DNA from: Enterococcus_D sp050529585
GTDB lineage: Bacteria; Bacillota; Bacilli; Lactobacillales; Enterococcaceae
Length of the DNA: 64,000 bases
Assembly: GCF_050529585.1 (NCBI RefSeq)
Contig: NZ_CP172882.1
Span: 930,001 to 994,000, forward strand
Reading direction: 5' to 3'
Numbering within the stretch: position 1 is the first letter of the stretch; each line of letters starts with the position of its first letter. A program made the position numbers and the translations under genes. The notes under the pieces were generated by a model. The model saw nothing but the letters and a program-made list of their open reading frames with translations, had not been told where the DNA came from and searched no databases. Positions 1-9,187 of this stretch are shown here, piece after piece.

Positions 1-404
1 GCCCGCAATACAGGATGGATTTTCTTCAAATAGCGCAACACGGTACTTTCGGAGATATGATATGTTTCTGCCCATTCCAAGGAACTACGCAACTCATTTT
101 GGAAAATACTCTCCACGATATGAAAGAGCATTTCATCCGCAATCAATGACCGCTTGGCTGTGAGATACTGTCCCGGATGGCAGATACCAAACACGTAGCC
201 CCGGTGGGAAGATTCGATGCTGACAGAATCACCGAAATGCAGCTTCAAATCATTGATATCTGAGACAATCGTTCGTGACGTGCTGTTAGAGACTTCCGCC
301 AATGTTTTGGTGGAACAAACCGGATTCTCCTCAAAAGTGTCTAAAATACGCAACCAACGCAAGGTAGCAGCATTGGTGACAAAGTGGGTCTGCAAATTTT
401 TCAC
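1..404 (-). CDS. Mga-like helix-turn-helix regulator, N-terminal part
   Basis: Reading the minus strand from a GTG at 404, an open frame runs off the left edge of the window, giving about 134 residues. An AGAAAGGAG ribosome binding site lies just upstream (about 412-420). The N-terminus (KNLQTHFVTNAATLRWLRIL) leads into a helix-turn-helix (STKTLAEVSNSTSRTIVSDI). A second one follows (SLEWAETYHISESTVLRYLK). Two tandem N-terminal HTH domains are the layout of Mga/AtxA-type virulence regulators, which carry PRD-like domains further on; that part lies outside the window. It points away from the capsule operon and could regulate nearby surface genes, which is inference. Plus-strand frames over this interval are antisense shadows. 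Confidence 0.75.
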   Translation of the reverse strand, partial: MKNLQTHFVTNAATLRWLRILDTFEENPVCSTKTLAEVSNSTSRTIVSDINDLKLHFGDSVSIESSHRGYVFGICHPGQYLTAKRSLIADEMLFHIVESIFQNELRSSLEWAETYHISESTVLRYLKKIHPVLR

Positions 405-647
405 GACTCTGCTCCTTTCTATGATAGCCTGTACAATTCTCTCTATAACTATCTTAATGAAAACGAACACGTGAAAACAAATCACCAATTTCACCGTGTG
501 AGGAAAATTTTGAAGCTTTGTGAATCATTCATCCATTATAATAGATGAAAATGCACAATTCCGATCAATTATCATACGCTGCAATATACACAGATGTATT
601 GTCATAAGATTCATTGGAAGAAAGAAAGCGAAAGTTAGGGAGATCAG

Positions 648-971
648 ATGAGGATCAAAGCAAAGGATTTCGAAAAGACGATGGCCGTGACCCAATACCT
701 AGATTACTTCTATGCCTTATGCAGCAACACAGCCCCGAGTGAAGCTGTCAAAGATCATGTAGCACAGCTGGTGTATCTCGTTGAAAATCAAATCGCACAA
801 AAACTGCGCAGAAAAGCCAAATATTCTAGATGGACCAGAACCTACCGCATACCAGCCAGTCAAGCTGTTCATTATAGACAATTACACCGATTGTCGCTTT
901 TTTTTGCGCGGTTGGAGATGGACAAGTACATTCCTTCGGCCTACATCGAACAAGCACGCAACATGGAATAA
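648..971 (+). CDS. small hypothetical protein
   Basis: An open frame of 107 residues with ATG at 648 and an AGGGAG ribosome binding site about 8 bases upstream. The product is basic and probably helical (QIAQKLRRKAKYSRWTR), with no signal peptide or membrane segment. A TATAAT -10-like hexamer sits at 537-542 in the divergent region shared with the Mga-like gene, but no good -35 goes with it. I do not recognise the family. Its position between a regulator and the capsule operon gives no functional clue. It may be a real small gene, since the amino-acid composition looks protein-like, but support is limited to length and ribosome binding site. Confidence 0.5.
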   Translation: MRIKAKDFEKTMAVTQYLDYFYALCSNTAPSEAVKDHVAQLVYLVENQIAQKLRRKAKYSRWTRTYRIPASQAVHYRQLHRLSLFFARLEMDKYIPSAYIEQARNME

Positions 972-1712
972 ATTCCGGAGGCGCAAGACCCTCGACAGCC
1001 ACACCAATAGAATGAATTGGGGAAATCAACATGGAATGGTATAGCAAAAAGAAGAAGGTTAATTAGACCAGAGGTAAAGAAAGCAAATGACTTTGCTTGA
1101 TTATGCTAAAAAACATATTGGCTGCTTTCACGGAATGAATCCTTTGAAACAAATGATTGTACGAAATTAAATGACAAATGGTATATAATAATATGGTAAC
1201 CTCTTTCATTTGACCAAAATCTTATTGACATTAACTGCAATAAACCATAAAATTTACTTGTTTCTAAAAATATAGAATTGTTCAAATTAGTACGACTTTG
1301 TAAAAAAAAGCAAAATAAAAAGAAGTTGCATTCAGTCTCAGATGCATTCGGATGTATCAAAATACTGATCATGCGTCATCAACACTTCTTCCATAGATAA
1401 CAGCTTCATTGCAACAACACACTTAAGTCTTGTCATCTTATGGATGCTTTCCTACATTGATGGAGCGGTTCTATCAAGTTTTTACTCAAAATAGTAGGCG
1501 GCAGCGGCTATTTTTTTGGATTAAATGATAACAAAGACACGAATAATTTTATTTTCTGAGATCAAATAACAGGGGTTTTTAATAGAAATATCATGAATAT
1601 CCTTTCATTGAGGTCTATTTTCTCATATAATAAGATAGAATTGCCTTGTATAGTTAAGTAATCTTGAAGGCAGATTTTTTGTTTCTACACAATTGAATTA
1701 AGGAGTGTGTTC
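972..1712 (+). promoter_or_regulatory. intergenic region with likely capsule operon promoter
   Basis: About 740 bases without a convincing gene. Near its right end a TATAAT at 1626-1631 lies 17 bases after a weak -35 (TTTCAT, 1603-1608), giving a leader of about 75 bases before the first capsule gene. The rest is AT-rich and shows no transposase signature or clear hairpin. The short minus-strand frame over 1106-1372 has no convincing ribosome binding site and low-complexity composition, so I treat it as chance. Confidence 0.4.
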
Positions 1713-2594
1713 ATGGGAAAGCCGTTATTTAAGACTTTGACCGTTTTGTTCGTGGGTATTGGAGCGGTCGCGATCTGCTTGTTAGGCTACAGGCAGAACA
1801 ACCAAAAGCAATATGAACAGCGGGTGGCATATGCACAGACCGCCATTGCTACAGAGAAAGACAGTCTAGCAGCTATTGCAGAAGAGATTGGCAAACTATA
1901 CAGCAACGATGACCAAACATTCTTGAGAAAAGACCTGACACAAGAAGACGTCTCGAAACTGGTGGCCAAATTAGCAGCAATCAAAGTATCCGCGGATGAC
2001 TATGGGATCGAGGAGGATGCCTTGCCAAGCGATTCCAAAGGTATCCAAGCGCAAAAAACAGCATTAGATGATCAACTGAAGGACGTGGAAGCAAAACTCA
2101 ATGTCCAATCAGCGGCCGATGCCCTCTTTACCAAAGGGGTCTCAAATTGGCAAAAAGCGGAGAACAACGTCATTATCAAAGCAGATCTGAAGGTGACCGA
2201 TGTCGGCAATGTCCGAGAAAACTTGAATTTCTTCGACGATAGCAAGTGGAAAGATCTCGTGACTGAGTATCTAGGCTACGCCGATGCCCAATTAGACCGA
2301 ATCGCGAAACTTGATGAAAGCTTTAAAAGTATGTTAAAAGATAATGTAGTTACAAGTGAAGTCACCCTAGACAAATATCTGGGAGTGGTCGACAGTATCA
2401 ATCAAGTGAGAAACGAAGAACTCAAAGAGAAATATGCGAAACTTGCTGACGCTATTTCGACACAAATGGGTTACGGCTATTACGGTAGTACAACATCGAC
2501 AGCAACGGACACCTATTCAGATACGAGTGACACGGATTCACAAGATGAAAGTAACTGGACAGATACAGAAGCCGATACAGATTCAGCTTACTGA
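1713..2594 (+). CDS. membrane-anchored extracellular protein of the capsule operon, function unknown
   Basis: First gene of the capsule operon, 293 residues. I place the start at ATG 1713 (MGKPLFKTLTVLFVG) because AGGAG at 1701-1705 is correctly spaced for it and too close for the upstream GTG at 1707. One N-terminal membrane segment (residues about 5-24) is followed by a long, charged, helix-rich region likely to form coiled coils outside the cell. The tail is rich in Ser, Thr, Asp, Gly and Tyr (about residues 248-293), like a flexible wall-spanning segment. No enzyme motif is visible. It sits 28 bases before the LCP ligase gene, which suggests a structural or partner role in polymer export or attachment. 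I do not recognise a named family. Confidence 0.75.
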   Translation: MGKPLFKTLTVLFVGIGAVAICLLGYRQNNQKQYEQRVAYAQTAIATEKDSLAAIAEEIGKLYSNDDQTFLRKDLTQEDVSKLVAKLAAIKVSADDYGIEEDALPSDSKGIQAQKTALDDQLKDVEAKLNVQSAADALFTKGVSNWQKAENNVIIKADLKVTDVGNVRENLNFFDDSKWKDLVTEYLGYADAQLDRIAKLDESFKSMLKDNVVTSEVTLDKYLGVVDSINQVRNEELKEKYAKLADAISTQMGYGYYGSTTSTATDTYSDTSDTDSQDESNWTDTEADTDSAY

Positions 2595-2622
2595 TAAGCA
2601 AGTATCAACTGGAGGAAAAAAC

Positions 2623-3555
2623 ATGTCAAAAGGAAAAAAGATTTTTTTGATTATTTTTGGTATCTTGGCCGTCTTGGTGATTGGAATCGTGGGTGTCGGT
2701 GCGAAATTGTATATGGATCTCTCAGGATCGATCCAAAAGACCTATGAGTCGGTGGAGCGGGATCAAGAGGAAACCAAACGCGAAACGAAAGTTGATTTGG
2801 CACAAAATCAATCCTTCTCTGTGTTATTGATGGGTATCGATACAGGGGATCTAGGAAGGGTCGAACAAGGGCGCTCTGATACGATGATGGTGGCAACCGT
2901 GAGTCCAGAAGACAATCAAACAACCATTGTCAGTATCCCTCGCGACACCTATGTTGATATCATAGGCCGTGGGACACAAGACAAAATCAACCATGCCTAC
3001 GCATTCGGCGGCCCGGCGATGTCGATGAATACGGTGGAGAACTACTTAGATATTCCGATCGATCACTATATTTCCATCAATATGGCTGGTTTGAAAGAGC
3101 TGGTAGATGCTGTTGGCGGGATTGAAGTCAACAACGATTTAACCTTCTCACAAAGCGGGTACGATTTTACAATCGGTAAAATCACACTGGATGGCGATCA
3201 AGCTTTGGCTTATTCCCGAATGCGCCACGAAGATCCGAATGGTGATTATGGTCGACAAGAACGGCAACGCAAAATTGTCGAAGGGATTGCCCGTAAAGTA
3301 TTGAGTTTTGATGGTGTGAGCAAATACCAAGGGATATTATCAGCGGTTGAGAGCAATATGAAAACCGACATGAGCTTTGACGATTTGCGGACCATTGCAC
3401 TGAATTACCGCGATGCCTTCAATACTGTCAAACAAGACCAATTAAAGGGTGAAGGCTTCATGCAAGACGGGATTTCATACCAACGTGTCAGTGATGATGA
3501 ATTAGCTCGAGTTCAAACAGAGTTGAAAGCCCAATTGAACTTAGATAACGAATAG
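2623..3555 (+). CDS. LytR-CpsA-Psr (LCP) family polymer ligase
   Basis: 310 residues from ATG 2623, behind GGAGGAAAAAAC; the longer frame from 2434 only overlaps the previous gene. A short cytoplasmic tail and one membrane segment (about 6-28) precede the LCP domain. Family signatures are visible: LLMGIDTGD, RSDTMMVATVSP, VSIPRDTYVDI with the conserved arginine, DKINHAYAFGG, and YSRMRHEDPNGDYGRQERQR. LCP enzymes act outside the membrane and transfer lipid-linked glycopolymers to peptidoglycan. As second gene of the operon it is the likely enzyme that attaches the capsule made by the downstream genes. Length is normal for the family and no key motif is missing. Confidence 0.93.
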   Translation: MSKGKKIFLIIFGILAVLVIGIVGVGAKLYMDLSGSIQKTYESVERDQEETKRETKVDLAQNQSFSVLLMGIDTGDLGRVEQGRSDTMMVATVSPEDNQTTIVSIPRDTYVDIIGRGTQDKINHAYAFGGPAMSMNTVENYLDIPIDHYISINMAGLKELVDAVGGIEVNNDLTFSQSGYDFTIGKITLDGDQALAYSRMRHEDPNGDYGRQERQRKIVEGIARKVLSFDGVSKYQGILSAVESNMKTDMSFDDLRTIALNYRDAFNTVKQDQLKGEGFMQDGISYQRVSDDELARVQTELKAQLNLDNE

Positions 3556-3570
3556 GAAAGTGGAGAAATA

Positions 3571-4350
3571 ATGGAAGAAACGATTAGTTTAAAAGAAATC
3601 TTCGAAATTTTACGCAAGCACATAACAACAATACTGATTTCAATGTTTGTTGGACTGGCACTTGCCGGAGTCGCAACATTCTTTGTTATCACACCTAAAT
3701 ATAGTTCACAAGCGCAATTGATTGTCACATTGCCACAGTCAGAAACCACCAATGCCAATGATGTGAATACCAATCTGCAAATGATCAATACCTATAAAGA
3801 TATGATCGTCAGCGATTTGGTGATGAATGAAGTCAAAGACCGCTTAGAATCAGAAAACAATATTGACATGACCGCCGGACAAATCAAAGAAGCAATCGCG
3901 GTCAATCAATCGCAAAACTCACAAATGTTTTCTATTCAAGCCACAAGTCCCAATGCGGTCACAGCGCAACGAATTGCGAATACAACTTCTTTGGTCTTCC
4001 AAGAAAATGCCAAAGACGTCATGAATGTAGACAAAATTTCGATCGTGTCCAGTGCAGTAGCTAGTTCATCACCGGTCTCTCCAAACAATAAATTAAATTT
4101 GGCGATAGGTTTAGTGCTTGGTGTGATGGTAGGGATTGGATTGGCCTTCTTATTTGAACTGTTAGATCGAACGGTCAAAGATGATAAGTTTGTGACCGAT
4201 ACCTTAGGATTCACTGTCTTAGGAACTGTACCACAGATGACACAGAAAGAACTAAATGCAACAATTCCCAAAAAAGAAGCAGCACCAGTAATGAAAAAGC
4301 CAGCAAGTGATAAGTCGGCTGAATCTCGGCGCAGTCGGTCTAGGGTATAG
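3571..4350 (+). CDS. wzd: capsule chain-length determinant / kinase activator (Wzd, CpsC-like)
   Basis: 259 residues, ATG 3571 with AAAGTGGAG upstream. Two membrane segments flank an extracellular domain: about residues 19-40 (TILISMFVGLALAGVATFFV) and about 173-195. This is the Wzz/CpsC layout of Gram-positive capsule loci. The C-terminal tail is cytoplasmic, basic and Ser/Arg-rich (residues 235-259) and would contact the tyrosine kinase encoded next. It sets polymer length together with the kinase and phosphatase. The second copy at 21263-22048 starts with nearly the same residues (MEETISL) and shares the SQNSQMF and SPNNKLNLAIG motifs, so the two are paralogues. Confidence 0.92.
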   Translation: MEETISLKEIFEILRKHITTILISMFVGLALAGVATFFVITPKYSSQAQLIVTLPQSETTNANDVNTNLQMINTYKDMIVSDLVMNEVKDRLESENNIDMTAGQIKEAIAVNQSQNSQMFSIQATSPNAVTAQRIANTTSLVFQENAKDVMNVDKISIVSSAVASSSPVSPNNKLNLAIGLVLGVMVGIGLAFLFELLDRTVKDDKFVTDTLGFTVLGTVPQMTQKELNATIPKKEAAPVMKKPASDKSAESRRSRSRV

Positions 4351-4363
4351 GAGGAGAAAATTG

Positions 4364-5068
4364 ATGGCCAAAAAACAAGAAAGAAAAGTGACCCAAACCC
4401 ACGCGGTAAGTTTGATTACATTAGTTGATCCGTCTTCTCCGATTGCAGAACAGTACCGTACGATCCGGACCAATATCCAATTCGCTTCCTCTGCAGACCG
4501 TCAAATCCAGACGCTGGTGATTACTTCTTCTGGACCAGGGGAAGGCAAATCCACTACCTCTGCAAACTTAGCCGTGGTATTTGCGAAATCTGGGCAACGG
4601 GTATTATTGGTCGATGCGGATTTGCGAAAACCAACCGTCTATAAAACCTTTAATCTGAATAATACGTCAGGATTAAGCACAGTCCTAAGTACATCTACCA
4701 GCATATTAGAAGCAGCGCAAAAAACGATCATTGATAACTTATCTGTATTAACAAGCGGGCCAAAGCCGCCAAATCCATCAGAATTACTCGGTTCAGCGAG
4801 AATGAATCAAGTCATCGAAGAAGCCAAAAATTTATATGATATCGTGATTTTTGATATGCCACCCGTAGTTGCGGTCACAGATGCCCAAATTATGGCATCT
4901 AAAGTCGATGGCACGATCGTCGTGGTCCGGGAAAACGTTTCGAGGAAAGAGTCTTTGAGTAAAGCCAAGGAACTCTTGAATATGGTTCAGGCTCATGTTC
5001 TAGGGGTTGTTTACAATGGTGCAGAACACAGCAAAGATTCTGGCTATTATTATTATTACGGAAACTAA
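4364..5068 (+). CDS. wze: capsule tyrosine-protein kinase (Wze, CpsD-like)
   Basis: 234 residues; ATG 4364 follows GGAGGAGAAAATTG. It is a cytoplasmic bacterial tyrosine (BY) kinase with Walker A (SSGPGEGKSTT), Walker A' (LLVDADLRKPT) and Walker B (IVIFDMPPV). The C-terminus is a tyrosine cluster, SGYYYYYGN, the autophosphorylation site whose cycling controls polymer assembly. It needs Wzd (previous gene) for activity and is dephosphorylated by Wzh (next gene). Spacing is tight: the start lies 14 bases after the wzd stop and the next start is about 20 bases after its own stop. A paralogue lies at 22061-22747. Confidence 0.93.
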   Translation: MAKKQERKVTQTHAVSLITLVDPSSPIAEQYRTIRTNIQFASSADRQIQTLVITSSGPGEGKSTTSANLAVVFAKSGQRVLLVDADLRKPTVYKTFNLNNTSGLSTVLSTSTSILEAAQKTIIDNLSVLTSGPKPPNPSELLGSARMNQVIEEAKNLYDIVIFDMPPVVAVTDAQIMASKVDGTIVVVRENVSRKESLSKAKELLNMVQAHVLGVVYNGAEHSKDSGYYYYYGN

Positions 5069-5087
5069 CTGATTGGAGACGAGAGAA

Positions 5088-5852
5088 ATGATTGATTTAC
5101 ATTGTCATATATTACCAGGTGTTGATGACGGAGCCGAGAATTTGGAAGCAAGTATCGCCATGGCTGAAAAATCAATCAGTCAAGGGATCACCCACATTCT
5201 ATGCACCCCCCATCACAACAATGGAAAGTATAGGAATCCTAAATCTGACGTCATTTCTCTGGTTTCTTTTTTGCAATCAGAATTAGATCGGCGCAATTTG
5301 CCATTAACAGTCTTAGAAGGTCAGGAAGTACGCATCACAGGAGATTTAATTGAGGGTATACGACGAGATGAAATTCTTTTTACAGATTTAGAGGATACGT
5401 ATATTTTGATAGAATTTCCTACAATGGAAGTTCCTACTTATGCAGAACGCACATTCTTCGAATTAAAAAGTTTAGGCATGACCCCCGTGATTGTCCATCC
5501 AGAAAGGAATGCACATTTCAGAAAGGATCCCAATCATTTGATCCCATTCTTAGAGATGGGGTGTTTGGCGCAATTGACGGCACCCAGTTATGTGGGGATC
5601 TTTGGCAAAGATATTCAGAAGACCGCAAAACTCATGGTTGAACATAATTTGGTACAAATGATGGCTTCTGATGCGCATGGGGTTAAAAAACGTACTTTTT
5701 ATATGCGGGAGGCTTATGATCAAATAGCGAAAGATTTTGGTCAGCACAAAGTGACAAAAATGAAAGATGTTGCAAAAGATTTGATTAATGGGGATCAAAT
5801 TGATTATCCAGAATATATAGAAGTGAAAAAGAAAAAGTTTGGTTTATTTTAG
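5088..5852 (+). CDS. wzh: PHP-type protein-tyrosine phosphatase (Wzh, CpsB-like)
   Basis: 254 residues from ATG 5088 (GGAGACGAG ribosome binding site); the frame is also open from a TTG at 5073 but the ATG fits the family start (MIDLHCHILPGVDDGA). Metal-binding PHP motifs are present in order: DLHCHILPGVDDG, LCTPHHNNG, EGQEVRI, VIVHPERN and MASDAHG. These form the manganese site of CpsB/Wzh phosphatases that dephosphorylate the Wze tyrosine tail. Codon use and gene order match the preceding kinase module. The second kinase cassette downstream has no phosphatase of its own, so this enzyme may serve both. Confidence 0.92.
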   Translation: MIDLHCHILPGVDDGAENLEASIAMAEKSISQGITHILCTPHHNNGKYRNPKSDVISLVSFLQSELDRRNLPLTVLEGQEVRITGDLIEGIRRDEILFTDLEDTYILIEFPTMEVPTYAERTFFELKSLGMTPVIVHPERNAHFRKDPNHLIPFLEMGCLAQLTAPSYVGIFGKDIQKTAKLMVEHNLVQMMASDAHGVKKRTFYMREAYDQIAKDFGQHKVTKMKDVAKDLINGDQIDYPEYIEVKKKKFGLF

Positions 5853-5864
5853 GGGGCTTTTGGA

Positions 5865-7682
5865 TTGTTTGATTTAACAAGACGAAGAAAGATTATTACA
5901 TTGATTTTAGTAGATAGTTTGCTACTGGTTATAGCAAATATGGCATCGTATTACTTCATGAAACCATTTGTATCGATACCAATGGATTTTGTGCGTCTCT
6001 CTACAGTCTTATCTATTGTATTTTATTTAATATTTGGGTTTGTTTTCCGTGTTTTTTCAAGAATCAATCGGTACACAAACCTGAGTGAGATGATTGCGAT
6101 TTTTCTTGCATTGTCATTTGGCTCACTCGTGAGTATCGCATGTTTCTTCTTTGTTAATGAAAATTATAGTTTACGGATGATTACCTTTACGTATTTTCTA
6201 TCGCTTTCCTTTATCATATCTAGTCGATTGATATGGCGACTGTATGTAGAAAAAAAGAACAGTCGCTATATTACCAGCGATCATACCAAGAACACTTTGA
6301 TTGTGGGGGCTGGTGAAGGTGGACGTATTCTTTACAATAGTTTTTTAGGCTCAAAAACAGCCAGTGAAATAAATGTGATAGGTTTCGTTGATGATGATCC
6401 GAATAAAAAGAACACCTATCTATCTGGTAAGAAAGTATTTGGTAATATTAGCCAATTACCAGAATTAATTGAAAAATACGAGATAAAAATGATTACGATC
6501 GCCATTCCTTCCCTCTCTCGCAAAAAATTACGCGAAATTTTTGAAGCAATTGAGCCATTACATGTTAAAGTCAATACAATGCCATCCATGGAAGAAATGG
6601 CTTCGGGCAAAATCAGTATGTCACGTCTGAAAAAAATTGATGTCGTGGATTTATTAGGTAGAGATGAAGTACAGTTGGATATTGATTCAATTAAAGATCA
6701 GATTACTGGCAAAACGATTCTTGTTACAGGCGCAGGCGGATCGATTGGATCAGAGATTTGTCGCCAAGTGATTCAATTTAATCCTTGTAAATTATTACTT
6801 TTAGGGCATGGTGAAAATTCGATTTATTTGATCGAGCGTGAATTAAAAAATACTTACAAAGATAGTATCACAGAGATTATACCAATTATCGCTGATGTTC
6901 AAGACCGTAACAGAATTTTTGATGTTATGCATGCCTATCGCCCAGATATTGTGTATCATGCTGCTGCACACAAACATGTACCATTGATGGAATATAATCC
7001 AAGAGAAGCAGTAAAGAATAATATTTACGGATCAAAAAATGTAGCAGAAGCTGCGAAATCTGCGCAAGTGAAGAACTTTGTGATGGTATCTACTGATAAA
7101 GCAAACAATCCACCTAACGTGATGGGGGCAACGAAGCGAATCGCTGAGATGATCGTTACAGGATTAAATGAAGAAGGCTGTACCAAATTTTCCGCGGTTC
7201 GCTTCGGGAATGTATTGGGATCTCGTGGGAGTGTGATTCCGGTTTTTAGAGAACAGATTGCAAAAGGCGGTCCAATTACTGTGACAGATTTTCGCATGAC
7301 AAGATATTTTATGACGATTCCGGAAGCAAGTCGCTTGGTGATTCAATCAGGTGCATTGGCAAAGGGTGGAGAAATTTTCATATTAGATATGAGCGAACCA
7401 GTGAAGATTGTCGATCTTGCCAAAAATATGATTCGTTTGAGTGGCTATAGTGAAGACGAAATCGAAATTATTGAAACAGGTATCCGGCCAGGTGAAAAAT
7501 TATATGAAGAGTTGCTTCTGGATAAGGAACGCAACGATGAAGCGGTATTTGAAAAGATTTTTGTAGGAAACATCAAAGGTTATCCCATAAATGAAGTCAT
7601 GGATGTCGTTGAAAATTTACCACAAGATGACAATCAATTAGCAAAAGCAGTTGTTCATTTTGCGAATGCTTCCAATAAATAG
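5865..7682 (+). CDS. nucleoside-diphosphate-sugar 4,6-dehydratase, membrane-bound CapD/FlaA1 type
   Basis: 605 residues from a TTG at 5865 behind AGGGGGC. The N-terminal third has about four membrane segments. A first nucleotide-binding domain follows (VGAGEGGRI), then the catalytic short-chain dehydrogenase domain: VTGAGGSIGSEI, the STDKANNPPNVMGATKR active-site block in which Met replaces the usual Tyr, and RPGEKLYEELL. This is the long, membrane-anchored type that converts UDP-GlcNAc to a 4-keto-6-deoxy sugar. With the priming transferase and the reductase-like gene that follow, the inferred product is a 2-acetamido-2,6-dideoxy sugar (QuiNAc or FucNAc type) used as the first sugar. The exact sugar cannot be read from sequence. 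Confidence 0.9.
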   Translation: MFDLTRRRKIITLILVDSLLLVIANMASYYFMKPFVSIPMDFVRLSTVLSIVFYLIFGFVFRVFSRINRYTNLSEMIAIFLALSFGSLVSIACFFFVNENYSLRMITFTYFLSLSFIISSRLIWRLYVEKKNSRYITSDHTKNTLIVGAGEGGRILYNSFLGSKTASEINVIGFVDDDPNKKNTYLSGKKVFGNISQLPELIEKYEIKMITIAIPSLSRKKLREIFEAIEPLHVKVNTMPSMEEMASGKISMSRLKKIDVVDLLGRDEVQLDIDSIKDQITGKTILVTGAGGSIGSEICRQVIQFNPCKLLLLGHGENSIYLIERELKNTYKDSITEIIPIIADVQDRNRIFDVMHAYRPDIVYHAAAHKHVPLMEYNPREAVKNNIYGSKNVAEAAKSAQVKNFVMVSTDKANNPPNVMGATKRIAEMIVTGLNEEGCTKFSAVRFGNVLGSRGSVIPVFREQIAKGGPITVTDFRMTRYFMTIPEASRLVIQSGALAKGGEIFILDMSEPVKIVDLAKNMIRLSGYSEDEIEIIETGIRPGEKLYEELLLDKERNDEAVFEKIFVGNIKGYPINEVMDVVENLPQDDNQLAKAVVHFANASNK

Positions 7683-7694
7683 GAGTGAATTTAG

Positions 7695-8306
7695 ATGTAT
7701 AAGGAAGGGTTAAAACGGGGAATAGATTTTTTTATGTCTTTAGTGGGTATCATCATTCTATCGCCTGTGTTTTTGATATTGTGTGTAGCGATCAAGCTAG
7801 ATTCAAAAGGACCAATTATTTTTCAGCAAAAGCGAGTGGGCAAGAATAAATCACATTTTTATATTTACAAATTTCGAACTATGAAAGTTGACACACCGAA
7901 AGAAATGCCAACACATCTATTGGAAAACCCTGATTTTTTTATCACAAAAGTGGGTAAGTTTTTACGGAAAACCAGCTTAGATGAATTGCCGCAGCTATTT
8001 AACATTTTAAAGGGTGATATGGCAGTTATTGGTCCAAGACCTGCGTTATGGAATCAATATGATTTGATTGATGAACGAGATAAATATAATGCAAACAATA
8101 TTCGGCCTGGTTTAACTGGTTTAGCACAAATCAGTGGGAGAGATGAGTTAGCAATTGATCACAAAGCTAAATTGGATGGATTATATACTGAAAATATATC
8201 ATTTAGTATGGATGTAAAATGTTTTGTTAAAACAATTATTTCTGTTTTTAAAAGTGAAGGTATTGTTGAAGGAAGAACAAGAGGTATTGATGAGGAGGTA
8301 AAGTAA
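7695..8306 (+). CDS. initiating sugar-1-phosphate transferase (polyprenol phosphate)
   Basis: 203 residues, ATG 7695 with AGGAGTGA upstream. It is a short, PglC-like member of the bacterial sugar transferase family. One N-terminal hydrophobic re-entrant segment (residues about 11-32) is followed by QQKRVGKNKSHFYIYKFRTMK, DELPQLFNILKGDMAVIGPRP and RPGLTGLAQISGRDE. These enzymes load the first sugar phosphate onto undecaprenyl phosphate and so commit the pathway. Being the short form rather than the WbaP type, it fits an amino-dideoxy sugar substrate supplied by its neighbours, which is inference. The stop overlaps the next start by one base (TAATG). Downstream of here the DNA becomes visibly AT-richer. 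Confidence 0.9.
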   Translation: MYKEGLKRGIDFFMSLVGIIILSPVFLILCVAIKLDSKGPIIFQQKRVGKNKSHFYIYKFRTMKVDTPKEMPTHLLENPDFFITKVGKFLRKTSLDELPQLFNILKGDMAVIGPRPALWNQYDLIDERDKYNANNIRPGLTGLAQISGRDELAIDHKAKLDGLYTENISFSMDVKCFVKTIISVFKSEGIVEGRTRGIDEEVK

Positions 8307-9187
8307 TGAAGCGTATACTCATTACTGGACAAAATAGCTATATTGGTTCCTCATTTGTAAACTGGATGAAGGTTTATGAGAGAGAGTATCAGTTTGATAC
8401 AATTGATTTAAAAGATAGCAGTTGGAGGAATCGTGATTTTTCTATTTATAATTCAATTATTCATTTAGCTGCCATTGTTCATGTGAAAGTTAAAAGTGAG
8501 GCCATATATTATCAAGTGAATCGTGATTTAGCAGTTGAAGTAGCTAAAAAGGCACTGAAAGAAAATGTACAACAATTTATATTCTTTAGTACAATGTCTG
8601 TTTTTGGTAAAGATACTGGAACCATAACAGAGCATACAATTCCTAAACCTAATAATCCTTATGGTAAATCTAAACGAGAAGCTGAACTGCTTCTTACTGA
8701 ATTACAAAGTGACAATTTCAAAGTAGCTGTCGTCAGGCCACCGATGATTTATGGCCCTCATGCAGTTGGAAATTATCAAAGACTTTCAAAATTAGCAAAT
8801 AAAACGAAGTTGTTTCCAAAAGTTTATAACAAAAGAAGTATGCTATTTTCAGAGAATTTATTTCGTTTCATCAAGATATGCTTAGATAATGAATTGCATG
8901 GTATATTTCATCCTCAAAACTCAAAATATGTGAATACTACCGAATTAGTGAAACAAATTGCTATTGAGAATAGGAAAAATATTTTTTTTGTTAGAGGATG
9001 TTCATCTTTGATAAATATTTTGTCCAAAAAATTTAAATTTTTAAACAAAGTTTTCGGGAGTTTAACATACGATAAAACTTTATCTGGAACACCCGACACG
9101 TATTTTGGAGAAGTGTATATGGATTATGCTTCAACCGAGTTTGAAACGAGTATACGTCTCACAGAGAATAAGGATGATTACCAATGA
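8306..9187 (+). CDS. NAD-dependent epimerase/dehydratase, likely 4-ketosugar reductase
   Basis: 293 residues, starting at the overlapping TAATG. It is an extended short-chain dehydrogenase: N-terminal cofactor loop ITGQNSYIGSS, LAAIVHV, FFSTMSVFG and the catalytic YGKSKREAE (Tyr-x-x-x-Lys), then VRPPMIYGP. Members located beside a CapD-type dehydratase and a short priming transferase often reduce the 4-keto intermediate (WbpV/WreQ type) to QuiNAc or FucNAc. That role is inferred from context; a plain NDP-sugar epimerase remains possible. The C-terminal half is divergent. The end overlaps the next gene by four bases. Confidence 0.82.
   Translation: MKRILITGQNSYIGSSFVNWMKVYEREYQFDTIDLKDSSWRNRDFSIYNSIIHLAAIVHVKVKSEAIYYQVNRDLAVEVAKKALKENVQQFIFFSTMSVFGKDTGTITEHTIPKPNNPYGKSKREAELLLTELQSDNFKVAVVRPPMIYGPHAVGNYQRLSKLANKTKLFPKVYNKRSMLFSENLFRFIKICLDNELHGIFHPQNSKYVNTTELVKQIAIENRKNIFFVRGCSSLINILSKKFKFLNKVFGSLTYDKTLSGTPDTYFGEVYMDYASTEFETSIRLTENKDDYQ

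Noticed and set aside
217..474. Plus-strand 85-codon frame near the left edge
   Set aside because: Antisense to the Mga-like gene on the minus strand, which has HTH motifs and a ribosome binding site.
781..1047. Two overlapping frames on both strands
   Set aside because: Shadows of the 648-971 frame; no ribosome binding site.
1106..1372. Minus-strand 88-codon frame
   Set aside because: Low-complexity, no ribosome binding site, inside an AT-rich spacer.
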